A DNA stretch of 64,000 nt, from assembly GCF_047675955.1 (NCBI RefSeq), contig NW_027327624.1, forward strand, positions 283,181-347,180, written 5' to 3'. This document shows, piece by piece, positions 36,400 through 48,720 of the stretch (positions are counted from its first letter, which is position 1; every line of letters begins with the position of its first letter). The notes beneath the pieces were generated by a model, which worked only from the letters and a program-made list of their open reading frames with translations, did no database searches and was not told where the DNA came from. The position numbers and the translations under genes are program-made. The DNA comes from Chlorocebus sabaeus (Eukaryota > Chordata > Mammalia > Primates > Cercopithecidae).

Positions 36400-37490
36400 T
36401 GATCCGTTGTCATCCGGTCAAAACCGGTTTGAGCCGCTCTGGTCCGGATTGAGCCTGTCTGGTCTGGTTTGAGCCAGTCTAAACCGGCTCAGGCTGGTCA
36501 AAACCGGTTTGAGCCGGTCTGGTCTGGTTTGAACCGGTCAAAACCGGTTTGTGGCCCAGTTTCAGCCGGTCTGGGCCGGTCTGCTCCGGTTTGATCCGGT
36601 TTCAGCTGGTCTGGGCCGGTCTGCTCTGGTTTGAGCCGGTCAAAACCGGTTCGAGCCAGTCAAAAACCGCTTTGAGCCGGTCTTGTCTGGTTTGATCCAG
36701 TCAAAACGGGTTTGTGGCCCAGTTTTAGGCGGTCTGGGCCGGTCTGGTCCGGTTTGATCCGATTTTAGCCGGTCTGGCCCGGTCTGATTCGGTTTGATCC
36801 GGTCTCATCCGGTCAAAACCTGTTTTAGCCGGTCAAAACCGGTTTCAGCCTGTCTGGTGTGGTTTGAGCAGTTCAAAACTGCTTTGACCCGGTCAAAACA
36901 GGTTTCAGCCGGTCTGGTCTGGTTTGAGCCGGTCTGGTCTGGTTTGAGCCGGTCAAAACCGGTTTGAGCAGGTTTGGTCTGGTTGAAGCCAGTCAAAACC
37001 GATTCGAGCCCGTCTGAGCCGGTCTGGTCCGGTTTGATCCGGTCTAATCAGGTCAAAACCGTTTTGAGCCAGGGAAAACCGGTTTTAGGCAGTCTGGAGT
37101 GGTTTGAGCTGGTCAAAACCAGATTGAGCCCGTCAAAACCGGTTTGAACCGGTCTGGTCCGGTTTGAGCCGCTCTGGTCTGGTTTGAGCCTTTCTAAACC
37201 GGCTCAGGCCGGTCAAAAACGGTTTGAGCCGGTCTGGTCTTGTTTCAGCCGGTCAAAACCGCTTTGCGACCCGCTTTCAGCCAGTCTGGGCCGGTCTGGT
37301 CCTGTTTGATCCGGTTTCAGCTTGTCTGTGCCGGTCGAGTCTGTTTTGATCCGGTCAAAACCGCTTTGAGCCGGTCTGGTCTGGTTTCAGCCGGTGAAAA
37401 CCGGCTCAGGTCGGTCAAAATCGGTTTGAGCCGGTCTGGCCTGGCTTGAACCGGTCAAAACCGGTTTGTGGCCCAGTTTTAGGCGGTCTG
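36400..37490 (-). repeat. deca block D, copy 1
   Basis: About 1.1 kb that recurs at 41957-43050 with an offset of 5557 bp at both ends. Markers are 'CTAAACCGGCTCAGGCTGG' (36479), 'CAAAACGGGTTTGTGGCCC' (36704), 'AGCCAGGGAAAACCGG' (37067) and 'GCTTTGCGACCCGCTTTC' (37261). Parts are also present at 47840-48720 and 63070-63980. Confidence 0.85.
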
Positions 37491-37629
37491 GGCCGGTCTG
37501 GTCCGGTGTGATCCGATTTTAGCCGGTCTGGGCCGCTCTGATTCGGGTTGATCCGGTCTCATCCGGTCAAAACCGGTTATAGCCGGTCAAATCCGGTTTC
37601 AGCCGGTCTGGTGTGGTTTGAGCAGGTCA

Positions 37630-38330
37630 AAACCGGTTTGAGCCTGTCAACACCGGTTTTGGCCGGTCTGGAGTGGTTTGAGCCGGTCAAAACCGGATTG
37701 AGCCAGTCAAAACCGGTTTGAGCCAGTCTGGCCCGGTTTTAGACAGTCTGGGCCGGTCTTGTCCGGTTTGATTCTGTTTCAGCTGGTCTGGGCCTCTCTG
37801 GTCCGGTTTGATCCGGTGTGAGCCGGTCTGGTCCTCTTTGATCCGGTTTCAGCTTGTCTGTGCCGGTCGAGTCTGGTTTGATCCAGTCAAAACCGCTTTG
37901 AGCCGGTCAAAACCGGTTTGAGCCGGTCTGGTCTGGTTGCAGCCGGTGAAAACCAGCTCAGGTCGGTCAAAACCGGTTTGAGCCGGTCTGGTCTGGTTTG
38001 AGCCGGTGAAAACCGGCTCAGGTCGGTCAAAATCGGTTTGAGCCGGTCTGGCCTGGCTTGAACCGGTCAAAACCGGTTTGTGGCCCAGCTTTAGGCAGTC
38101 TGGGGCGGTCGGCTACGGTTTGATCGGATTGTAGCCGGTCTGGGCCAGTCTGATTCGGTTTGATCCGGTCTCATCCGGTCAAACCCGGTTTTAGCCAGTC
38201 AAAACCGATTTCAGCCGGTCTGGTGTTGTTTGAGCAGGTCAAAACCGGTTTGAGCCGGTCTGGTCTGGTTTGAGCTGGTCAAAACCGGTTCGAGCCGGTC
38301 AAAACTGGATTGAGCCGGTTTGGTCTGGTT
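37630..38330 (-). repeat. deca block B, copy 2
   Basis: Near-identical to 35340-36060. Its downstream part also belongs to the larger duplicated block that begins at about 38000, so blocks overlap and the array is a mosaic. Confidence 0.85.
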
Positions 38331-41300
38331 GAAGTCAGTCGAAACCAATTCGAGCCTGTCTTAGCTGGTCTGGTCCGGTTTGACCCGGTCTAATCACGTC
38401 AAACCCGGTTTTTGCTGGTCAAAACCGGTTTCAACCGGTCTGGTGTGGTTTGAGCCGGTCAATACTGGTTCGAGCCGTTCAAAACCGGTTTGTGAAGATC
38501 AACACTGGATTGAACCGGTCTGGTGTAGTTTGAGCTGGTCTAATCAGGTCAAAACCGGTTTAAGCCGATAAAAACGGGTTTTACACGGTCTGGAGTGGTT
38601 TTAGCTGGTGAAAACCGGTTTCAGGTAGTCAAAACCAAATTGAGGCAGTAAAAACCGGTTTGAACCGGTCTGGTCTGGTTTGAGCCAGTCAAAACTGGCT
38701 CAGGTCGGTCAAAAACTGTTTGAGCCGATCTGGTCTGGTTTCAGCCTTCAAAACCGCTTTGTGGCCCGCTTTCTGCCGCTCTGGGCCGGTCTGGTCCTGT
38801 TTGACCCGCTTTCAGCTCACCTGGGCCGGTAGAGTCTGGTTTGATCCGGTCAAAACCGCCTTGAGCCCGTCAAAACCGGATTGAGCCGGTCTGGTCTGGT
38901 TTGAACTGGTCAAAACCGGTTTGTGTCCCAGTTTTAGGCAGTCTGGGCCGGTCGGGTACGGTTTGATCCGATTTTAGCCCGTCTGGGCCGGTCTGATTCG
39001 GTTTGATTCGGTCTCATCTGGTCAAACCCGGTATTAGCCGGTCAAAACCGGTATCAGACGGTCTGGTGTGGTTTGAGCCGGTCAAAACCGGTTCGAGCCG
39101 TTCAAATCTGGTTTGTGCCAATCAAAACCGGATTGAACCGGTCTGGACTGGTTTGAGCTGTTCTAATCAGGTCAAAACCGCATTAAGCCGACAAAAACCG
39201 GTTTTACCCAGTCTGGAGTGGTATGAGCCGGTCAAAACTGGTTTCAGCCGGTCAAAACCGAATTGAGGCAGTCAAAACCGGTTTGAACCGGTCTGGTCTG
39301 GTTTGAGCCATTCTAAACCATCTCAGGCCATTCAAAACCGGTTTGAGCCGGTCTGGTCTGGTTTCAGCCGGTGAAAACCGCTTTGTGACCCGCTTTCAGC
39401 TGGTCTGGGCCGGTCTGGTCCTGTTTGATCCGGTTTCAGCTTGTCTGTGCGGTCGAGTCTGGTTTGATCCGGTCAAAACCGCTTTGAGCCGGTCAAAACC
39501 GGTTTGAGCCGGTCTGGCCTGGCTTGAACCGGTCAAAAACCGGTTTGTGGCCCAGTTTTAGGCAGTCTGGGGTGGTCGGGTATGGTTTGATCGGATTGTA
39601 GCCGGTCTGGGACAGTCTGATTCGGTTTGATCCGGTCTCACCGGTCAAACCCGGTTTTAGCCGGTCAAAACCGGTTTCAGCCGGTCTGGTGTGGTTTGAG
39701 CCAGTCAAAACCAGTTTGAGCCAGTCTGGTCTGGTTCAAGCCTGTGAAAACCGGCTCAGTTCGGTGAAAACCTCTTTGAGCCGGTCAAAACCGTTTCGAG
39801 CCGTTCAAAACCGTTTTGTGCCAGTCAAAACTGAATTGACCGGTCTGGTCCGGTTTCAGCTGGTCTAATCAGGTCAAAACCGGTTTAAGCCGCTGAAAAC
39901 AGGTTTTACCCGGTCTGTAGTGGTTTGAGCCGGTCAAAAACGGTTTCAGCCGGTCAAAACCTGATTGAGGGAGTCAAAACGGGTTTGAACCGTTCTGGTA
40001 TGGTTTGGGCCGGTCAAAACGGCTCAGGTCGCTCAAAACCGGTTTGAGCCGGTCTGGTCTGGTTTGCACCGGTCAAAACCGGTTTTTGGCCCAGTTTTAG
40101 GCGGTCTGGGCTGGTCTGGTCCGGTTTGATGCAATTTTAGCCGGTCTGGGCCGGTCTGATACGGTTTGATCTGGTCTCATCCAGTCAAAACCGGTTTTAG
40201 CCGGTCAAAACCGGTTTCAGCCGTTCTGGTGTGGTTTGAGCAGGTCAAAACCGGTTTGAGCCGGTCTGGTCTGGTTTGAGCTGGTCTGGTCTGGTTTGAG
40301 CTGGTCAAAACCAGTTTGAGCTGGTCTCGTCTGGTTTGAGCCGGTCTGGTCTGTTTTGATCTGGTAAAAATCGGTTCGAGACGGTCAAAACTGGATTGAG
40401 CCGGTTTGGTGTTGTTGAAGTCATTCGAAACCAATTCGAGCCTGTCTGAGCTGGTCTGGTCCGGTTTGACCCAGTCTAATCACGTCAAAATCGGTTTGGG
40501 CCGTTGAAAACTGGTTTTAGCTGGTCTGGAGTGGTTTGAGCTGGTCAAAACCGGTTTGAGCGGTCCAAACCGGATTGAGCCAGTCAAAAACCGGTTTGAA
40601 ACTGTCTGGTCTGCTTTGAGCCGGTGAAAACTGGTTTGAGCCGGTCTGGCCCGGTTTTAGCTGGTCTGTGCCGCTCTCATCTGGTTTGATCCGGTTTCAG
40701 CTGGTCTGGGCCTGTCTGGGCCAGTTTGATCCGGTGTGAGCCAGTGTGGTCCGGTTTGATCCGTTGTCATCCGGTCAAAACCGGTTTGATCCGCTCTGCT
40801 CCGCATTGAGCCGGTCTGGTCTGGTTTGAGCCGGTCAATACTGGTTCGAGCCGGTCAAAACCGGTTTGAGCCGGTTTGGTCTGGTTGAAGCCAGTCAAAA
40901 GCGATTCGAGCCTGTCTGAGCCGGTCTGTTCCGATTGATCCAGTCTATTCAGGTAAAAACCGGTTTTGAGCTGGTGTAAACCCGTTTTTAGCTGGTCTGC
41001 AGTGGTTTGAGCTGGTCAAAACCGGTTTCAGCCGGTCTGGTGTGGTTTGAGCCAGTCAAAACCGGTTCGAGCCGTTCAAAACCAGTTTGTGCCAGTCAAA
41101 ACCACATTGAATCGGTCTGGTCTGTTTTGAGCTGCTCTAATCAGGTTAAAACCGGTTTAAGCCGCCGAAAACAGGTTTTAAATGATCTGGAGTGGTTTGA
41201 GCCGGTCAAAACCGGTTTCAGCCGGTCAAAACCGGATTGAGGCAGTCAAAACCGGTTTTGAACCGGTCTCGTCTGGTTTGCGCTGATCAAAACCGGCTCA

Positions 41301-41460
41301 GGTCGGTCAAAACAGGTTTGAGCTGGTCTGGTCTGGTTTGCACCGGTCAAAACCGGTTTGTGGCCCAGTTTTAGGCGGTCTGGGCTTGTCTGGTCCGGTT
41401 TGATCCGATTTTAGCCGGTCTGGGCCTGTCTGATTCGGTTTGATCGGGTCTCATCTGGTC
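38000..41460 (-). repeat. deca block C, copy 1 (~3.4 kb)
   Basis: A 3.4-kb stretch whose word order repeats at about 43770-47250. Anchor pairs are 'GGTTTGTGGCCCAGCTTTAG' (38075 and 43847), 'GACCCGGTCTAATCACGTC' (38382 and 44172), and 'GATCGGGTCTCATC' near 41440 and 47230. The offset moves from 5772 to about 5790 bp through small indels. This is the longest duplication I could follow by eye in the window. Confidence 0.85.
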
Positions 41461-41956
41461 AAAACCGGTTTTAGCCAGTCAAAACCGGTTTCAGCCGGTC
41501 TGGTGTGGTTTGAGCAGGTCAAAACCGGTTTTGAGCCGGTCTGGTCTGGTTTGAGCCGGTCTGGTCTGGTTTGAGCCGGTCAAAACCGGTTTGAGCCGGT
41601 TTGGTCTGGTTGAAGCCAGTCAAAACCGATTCGAGCCTGTCTGAGCCCGTCTGGTCCGGTTTGATCCGGTCTAATCAGATCAAAACCGGTTTGAGCCAGT
41701 GAAAAACCGGTTTTAGCCGGTCTGGAGTGGTTTGAGCTGGTCAAAACCGGATTGAGCCAGTCAAAAACCGGTTTGAACCGGTCTGGTGTTGATTGAGCTG
41801 GCCAAAACCCGCTCAGGTCGATCAAAATCAGTTTGAGCCGGTCTGGCCTGGTTTGAACCGGTCAAAACCGTTTTTGTGGCCTAGTTTTAGGCAGTCTGGG
41901 CCGGTCGGGTATGGTTTGATCCGATTTTAGCCGGTCGTGGCCGGTCTGATACGGTT

Positions 41957-43050
41957 TGATCCGTTGTCATCCGGTCAAAACCGGTTTGAGCCGCTCTGGT
42001 CCGGATTGAGCCTGTCTGGTCTGGTTTGAGCCAGTCTAAACCGGCTCAGGCTGGTCAAAACCGGTTTGAGCCGGTCTGGTCTGGTTTGAGCCGGTCAAAA
42101 CCGGTTTGTGGCCAGTTTCAGCCGGTCTGGGCCGGTCTGCTCCGGTTTGATCGGTTTCAGCTGGTCTGGGCCGGTCTGCTCTGGGTTTGAGCCGGTCAAA
42201 ACCGGTTCGAGCCAGTCAAAAACCGCTTTGAGCCGGTCTTGTCTGGTTTGATCCAGTCAAAACGGGTTTGTGGCCCAGTTTTAGGCGGTCTGGGCCGGTC
42301 TGGTCCGGTTTGATCCGATTTTAGCCGGTCTGGCCCGGTCTGATTCGGTTTGATCCGGTCTCATCCGGTCAAAACCTGTTTTAGCCGGTCAAAACCGGTT
42401 TCAGCCTGTCTGGTGTGGTTTGAGCAGTTCAAAACTGCTTTGTCCCGGTCAAAACAGGTTTCAGCCGGTCTGGTCTGGTTTGAGCCGGTCTGGTCTGGTT
42501 TGAGCCGGTCAAAACCGGTTTGAGCAGGTTTGGTCTGGTTGAAGCCAGGTCAAAACCGATTCGAGCCCGTCTGAGCCGGTCTGGTCCGGTTTGATCCGGT
42601 CTAATCAGGTCAAAACCGTTTTTGAGCCAGGGAAAACCGGTTTTAGGCAGTCTGGAGTGGTTTGAGCTGGTCAAAACCAGATTGAGCCCGTCAAAACCGG
42701 TTTGAACCGGTCTGGTCCGGTTTGAGCCGCTCTGGTCTGGTTTGAGCCTTTCTAAACCGGCTCAGGCCCGGTCAAAAACGGTTTGAGCCGGTCTGGTCTT
42801 GTTTCAGCCGGTCAAACCGCTTTGCGACCCGCTTTCAGCCAGTCTGGGCCGGTCTGGTCCTGTTTGATCCGGTTTCAGCTTGTCTGTGCCGGTCGAGTCT
42901 GTTTTGATCCGGTCAAAACCGCTTTGAGCCGGTCTGGTCTGGTTTCAGCCGGTGAACACCGGCTCAGGTCGGTCAAAATCGGTTTGAGCCGGTCTGGCCT
43001 GGCTTGAACCGGTCAAAACCGGTTTGTGGCCCAGTTTTAGGCAGTCTGGG
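41957..43050 (-). repeat. deca block D, copy 2 (rich in 1-bp indels)
   Basis: It has the same word order as 36400-37490. Differences are mostly single-base changes in run length, for example 'GTGGCCAGTTT' against 'GTGGCCCAGTTT', 'CTCTGGGTTTG' against 'CTCTGGTTTG', 'GCCAGGTCAAAA' against 'GCCAGTCAAAA', and 'CCGGTCAAACCGC' against 'CCGGTCAAAACCGC'. Confidence 0.85.
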
Positions 43051-43769
43051 GTGGTCGGGTACGGTTTGATGGGATTGTAGCCGGTCTGGGCCAGTCTGAT
43101 TCGGTTTGATCCGGTCTCATCCGGTCAAACCCGGTTTTAGCCGGTGAAAACCGGTTTCAGCCGGTCTGGTGTGGTTTGAGCCGGTGAAAAACGGTTTGAG
43201 CCGGTCAAAACCGGTTTGTGACGATCAAAACCGGATTGAACCGGTCTGGTCTGGTTTGAGCTGGTCTAATCAGGTCAAAACCGGTATAAGCTGGTCAAAA
43301 CCTGTTTCACTCGGACTGGAGTGTTTTGAGTCCGGTCAAAACCGGTTTCAGCCGGTCAAAACCGAATTGAGGCTGTCAAAACCGGTTTGAACCGGTCTGG
43401 TCTGGTTTGAGCCAGTGAAAACCGGTTTCAGACAGTCAAAACCGAATTGAGGCTGTCAAAACCGGTTTGAACCGGTCTGGTCTGGTTTGAGCCGGTCAAA
43501 ACCGGCTCAGGTCGGTCAAAATCGGTATGCGCCTCTCTGGTCTGGTTTCAGCTGTTCAAAACCGCTTTGTGGCCCGCTTTCAGCCGGTCTGGCCGTGTGT
43601 GGTCCTGTTTGATCCGCTTTCAGCTCATCTAGGCCGGTAGAGTCTGGCTTGATCCGGTCAAAACCGCTTTGAGCTGCTCAAAACCGTTTTGAGCCGGTCA
43701 AAGCCGGTTTCAGCCGGTCAAAACCGGATTGAGGCAGTCAAAACCGGTTTAAACCGGTCTGGTCTAGTT

Positions 43770-46700
43770 TGAGCCGTTGAAAACCGGCTCAGGTCGGTCA
43801 AAAATCGGTTTGAGCCGGTCTGGCCTGGCTTGAACCGGTCAAAACCGGTTTGTGGCCCAGCTTTAGGCAGTCTGGGGCGGTCGGCTACGGTTTGATCGGA
43901 TTGTAGCCGGTCTGGGCCAGTCTGATTCGGTTTGATCTGGTCTCATACGGTCAAACCCGGTTTTAGCCAGTCAAACCGATTTCAGCCGGTCTGGTGTTGT
44001 TTGAGCAGGTCAAAACCAGTTTGAGCCGGTCTGGTCTGGTTTGAGCCGGTCTGGTCTGGTTTGAGCTGGTCAAAACCGGTTCGAGCCGGTCAAACTGGAT
44101 TGAGCCAGTTTGGTCTGGTTGAAGTCAGTCGAAACCAATTTGAGCCTGTCTTAGCCGGTCTGGTCCGGTTTGACCCGGTCTAATCACGTCAAACCCGGTT
44201 TTTGCTGGTCAAAACCGGTTTTCAACCGGTCTGGTGTGGTTTGAGCCCGTCAATACTGGTTCGAGCCGTTCAAAACCGGTTTGTGAAGATCAACACTGGA
44301 TTGAACCGGTCTGGTGTAGTTTGAGCTGGTCTAATCAGGTCAAAACCGGTTTAAGCCGATAAAAACGGGTTTTACACGGTCTGGAGTGGTTTTAGCTGGT
44401 GAAAACCGGTTTCAGGTAGTCAAAACCAATTGAGGCAGTAAAAACCGGTTTGAACCGGTCTGGTCTGGTTTGAGCCAGTCAAAACTGGCTCAGGTCGGTC
44501 AAAAACTGTTTGAGCCGATCTGGTCTGGTTTCAGCCTTCAAAACCGCTTTGTGGCCCGCTTTCTGCCGCTCTGGGCCGGTCTGGTCCTGTTTGACCCGCT
44601 TTCAGCTCACCTGGGCCGGTAGAGTCTGGTTTGATCCGGTCAAAACCGCTTTGAGCCGGTCAAACCGGATTGAGCCGGTCTGGTCTGGTTTGAACTGGTC
44701 AAAACCGGTTTGTGTCCCAGTTTTAGGCAGTCTGGGCCGGTCGGGTACGGTTTGATCCGATTTTAGCCCATCTGGGCCGGTCTGATTCGGTTTGATTCGG
44801 TCTCATCTGGTCAAACCCGGTATTAGCCGGTCAAAACCGGTATCAGACGGTCTGGTGTGGTTTGAGCCGGTCAAAAACCGGTTCGAGCCGTTCAAATCTG
44901 GTTTGTGCCAATCAAAACCGGATTGAACCGGTCTGGACTGGTTTGAGCTGTTCTAATCAGGTCAAACCGCATTAAGCCGATAAAAACCGGTTTTACCCAG
45001 TCTGGAGTGGTATGAGCCGGTCAAAACTGGTTTCAGCCGGTCAAAACCGAATTGAGGCAGTCAAAACCGGTTTGAACCGGTCTGGTCTGGTTTGAGCCGT
45101 TCTAAACCATCTCAGGCCATTCAAAACCGGTTTGAGCCGGTCTGGTCTGGTTTCAGCCGGTGAAAAACCGCTTTGTGACCTGCTTTCAGCTGGTCTGGGC
45201 CGGTCTGGTCCTGTTTGATCCGGTTTCAGCTTGTCTGTGCCGGTCGAGTCTGGTTTGATCCGGTCAAAACCGCTTTGAGCCGGTCAAAACCGGTTTGAGC
45301 CGGTCTGGCCTGGCTTGAACCGGTCAAAACCGGTTTGTGGCCCAGTTTTAGGCAGTCTGGGGTGGTCGGGTATGGTTTGATCGGATTGTAGCCGGTCTGG
45401 GACAGTCTGATTCGGTTTGATCTGGTCTCACCGGTCAAACCCGGTTTTAGCCGGTCAAAACCGGTTTCAGCCGGTCTGGTGTGGTTTGAGCCAGTCAAAA
45501 CCAGTTTGAGCCAGTCTGGTCTGGTTCAAGCCTGTGAAAACCGGCTCAGTTCGGTGAAAACCTCTTTGAGCCGGTCAAAACCGTTTCGAGCCGTTCAAAA
45601 CCGTTTTGTGCCAGTCAAAACTGAATTGAACCGGTCTGGTCCGGTTTCAGCTGGTCTAATCAGGTCAAAACCGGTTTAAGCCGCTGAAAACAGGTTTTAT
45701 CCGGTCTGTAGTGGTTTGAGCCGGTCAAAAACGGTTTCAGCCGGTCAAAACCTGATTGAGGGAGTCAAAACGGGTTTGAACCGTTCTGGTATGGTTTGGG
45801 CCGGTCAAAAACGGCTCAGGTCGCTCAAAACCGGTTTGAGCCGGTCTGGTCTGGTTTGCACCGTCAAAACCGGTTTTTGGCCCAGTTTTAGGCGGTCTGG
45901 GCTGGTCTGGTCCAGTTTGATGCAATTTTAGCCGGTCTGGGCCGGTCTGATTCGGTTTGATCTGGTCTCATCCAGTCAAAACCGGTTTTAGCCGGTCAAA
46001 ACCGGTTTCAGCCGTTCTGGTGTGGTTTGAGCAGGTCAAAACCGGTTTGAGCCGGTCTGGTCTGGTTTGAGCCGGTCTGGTCTGGTTTGAGCTGGTCAAA
46101 ACCAGTTTGAGCTGGTCTCGTCTGGTTTGAGCCGGTCTGGTCTGTTTTGAGCTGGTAAAAATCGGTTCGAGACGGTCAAAACTGGATTGAGCCGGTTTGG
46201 TGTTGTTGAAGTCATTCGAAACCAATTCGAGCCTGTCTGAGCTGGTCTGGTCCGGTTTGACCCAGTCTAATCACGTCAAAATCGGTTTGGGCCGTTGAAA
46301 CTGGTTTTAGCTGGTCTGGAGTGGTTTGAGCTGGTCAAAACCGGTTTGAGCCGGTCCAAACCGGATTGAGCCAGTCAAAACCGGTTTGAAACTGTCTGGT
46401 CTGCTTTGAGCCGGTGAAAACTGGTTTGAGCCGGTCTGGCCCGGTTTTAGCTGGTCTGTGCCGCTCTCGTCTGGTTTGATCCGGTTTCAGCTGGTCTGGG
46501 CCTGTCTGGGCCAGTTTGATCCGGTGTGAGCCAGTGTGGTCCGGTTTGATCCGTTGTCATCCGGTCAAAACCGGTTTGATCCGCTCTGGTCCGCATTGAG
46601 CCGGTCTGGTCTGGTTTGAGCCGGTCAATACCGTTCGAGCCGGTCAAAACCGGTTTGAGCCAGTTTGGTCTGGTTGAAGCCAGTCAAAACCGATTCGAGC

Positions 46701-47250
46701 CTGTCTGAGCCGGTCTGTTCCGATTGATCCAGTCTATTCAGGTAAAAACCGGTTTGAGCTGGTGTAAACCCGTTTTTAGCCGGTCTGCAGTGGTTTGAGC
46801 TGGTCAAAACCGGTTTCAGCCGGTCTGGTGTGGTTTGAGCCAGTCAAAACCGGTTCGAGCCGTTCAAAAACCAGTTTGTGCCAGTCAAAACCACATTGAA
46901 TCGGTCCTGGTCTGTTTTGAGCTGCTCTAATCAGGTTAAAACCGGTTTAAGCCGCCGAAAACAGGTTTTAAATGATCTGGAGTGGTTTGAGCCGGTCAAA
47001 ACCGGTTTCAGCCGGTCAAAACCGGATTGAGGCAGTCAAAACCGGTTTGAACCCGTCTCGTCTGGTTTGCGCTGATCAAAACCGGCTCAGGTCGGTCAAA
47101 AACAGGTTTGAGCTGGTCTGGTCTGGTTTGCACCGGTCAAAACCGGTTTGGGGCCCAGTTTTAGGCGGTCTGGGCTTGTCTGGTCCGGTTTGATCCGATT
47201 TTAGCCGGTCTGGGCCTGTCTGATTCGGTTTGATCGGGTCTCATCCGGTC
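43770..47250 (-). repeat. deca block C, copy 2
   Basis: Second copy of 38000-41460. It keeps substitutions such as 'CAACACTGGATTGAACC' and 'GGGAGTCAAAACGGGTTTG' but differs repeatedly by one base in A, T or G runs. It ends where the text switches to the 'GGTGTTGTTTGAGCAGG' type at about 47290. Confidence 0.85.
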
Positions 47251-47259
47251 AAAACCCGG

Positions 47260-48720
47260 TTTTAGCCAGTCAAAACCGATTTCAGCCGGTCTGGTGTTGT
47301 TTGAGCAGGTCAAAACCGGTTTGAGCCGGTCTGGTCTGGTTTCAGCCGGTCTGGTCTGGTTTCAGCTGGTCAAAACCAGTTCGAGCCGGTCAAAACTGGA
47401 TTGAGCGGTTTGGTCTGGTTGAAGTCAGTCAAAACCAATTCGAGCCTGTCTGAGCCGGTCTGGTCCGGTTTGACCCGGTCTAGTCAGGTCAAAACCGGTT
47501 TGGAACGTTGAAAACCAGCTTTAGCCGGTCTGTAGTGGTTTGAGCTGGTCAAAACCGGTTTGAGCTGGTCAAAACCGGATTGAGCCAGTCAAAAGCGACT
47601 TGAACCTGTAGGTCTGGTTTGAGCCGGTCAAAACCCGTTTTGAGCCGGTCTGGCCCGGTTTTAGCCGGTCTGTTCCGCTCTCATCTGGTTTGATCTGGTT
47701 TCAGCCGGTCTAGGCCTGTCTGGTCTGGTTTGATCCGGTGTGAGCCAGTCTGGTCCGGTTTGAACCGTTGTCATCCGATCACAACCGGTTTGAGCCGCTC
47801 TGGTCCGGATTGAGCCTGTCTGGTCTGGTTTGAGCCAGTCTAAACCGGCTCAGGCTGGTCAAAACCGGTTTGAGCCGGTCTGGTCTGGTTTGAGCTGGTC
47901 AAAACCGGTTTGTGGCCCGGTTTCAGCCGGTCTGGGCCGGTCTGCTCCGATTTGATCCGGTTTCAGCTGGTCTGTGACGGTCGAGTCCGGTTTGATCCGG
48001 TCAAAACCACTTTGAGCCGGTCAAAACCGGTTTGAGCCGGTCTGGTCTGGTTTGAGCCGGTCTGCTCTGGTTTGAGCCGGTCAAAACCGGTTCGAGCCAG
48101 TCAAAAACCGCTTTGAGCCGGTCTTGTCTGGTTTGATCCAGTCAAAACGGGTTTTGGGGCCAGTTTTAGGCGGTCTGGGCCTGTCTGGTCCGGTTTGATC
48201 CGATTTTAGCCGGTCTGGGCTGGTCTGATTCGGTTTGATCTGGTCTCATCCGGTCAAAACCTGTTTTAGCCGGTCAAAACCGGTTTCAGCCTGTCTGGTG
48301 TGGTTTGAGCAGTTCAAAACCGGTTTGACCCGGTCAAAACAGGTTTCAGCCAGTCTGGTCTGTTTTGAGCCGGTCTGGTCTGGTTTGAGCCGGTCAAAAC
48401 CGGTTTGAGCAGGTTTGGTCTGGTTGAAGCCAGTCAAAACCGATTCGAGCCCGTCTGAGCCGGTCTGGTCCGGTTTGATCCGGTCTAATCAGATCAAAAC
48501 CGGTTTGAGCCAGGGAAAACCGGTTTTAGCCGGTCTGGAGTGGTTTGAGCTGGTCAAAACCGGATTGAGACTGTGAAAACCGGTTTGAATCGGTCTGGTC
48601 CGGTTTGAGCCGCCCTGGTCTGGTTTCCGCCTTTCTAAACCGGCTCAAGCCGGTCAAAAACGGTTTGAGCCGGTCTGGTCTTGTTTCAGCCGGTCAAAAC
48701 CACTTTGCGACCTGCTTTCA
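47260..48720 (-). repeat. deca block E, copy 1
   Basis: About 1.5 kb that reappears at about 62490-63980 at an offset of about 15.2 kb. Shared words include 'GGTTTGGAACGTTGAAAA', 'CAAAAGCGACTTGAACCTGT', 'CCGATCACAACCGG', 'GGCCGGTCTGCTCCGATTTG' and 'AGCCAGGGAAAACCGG'. Its second half also resembles block D. Confidence 0.8.
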
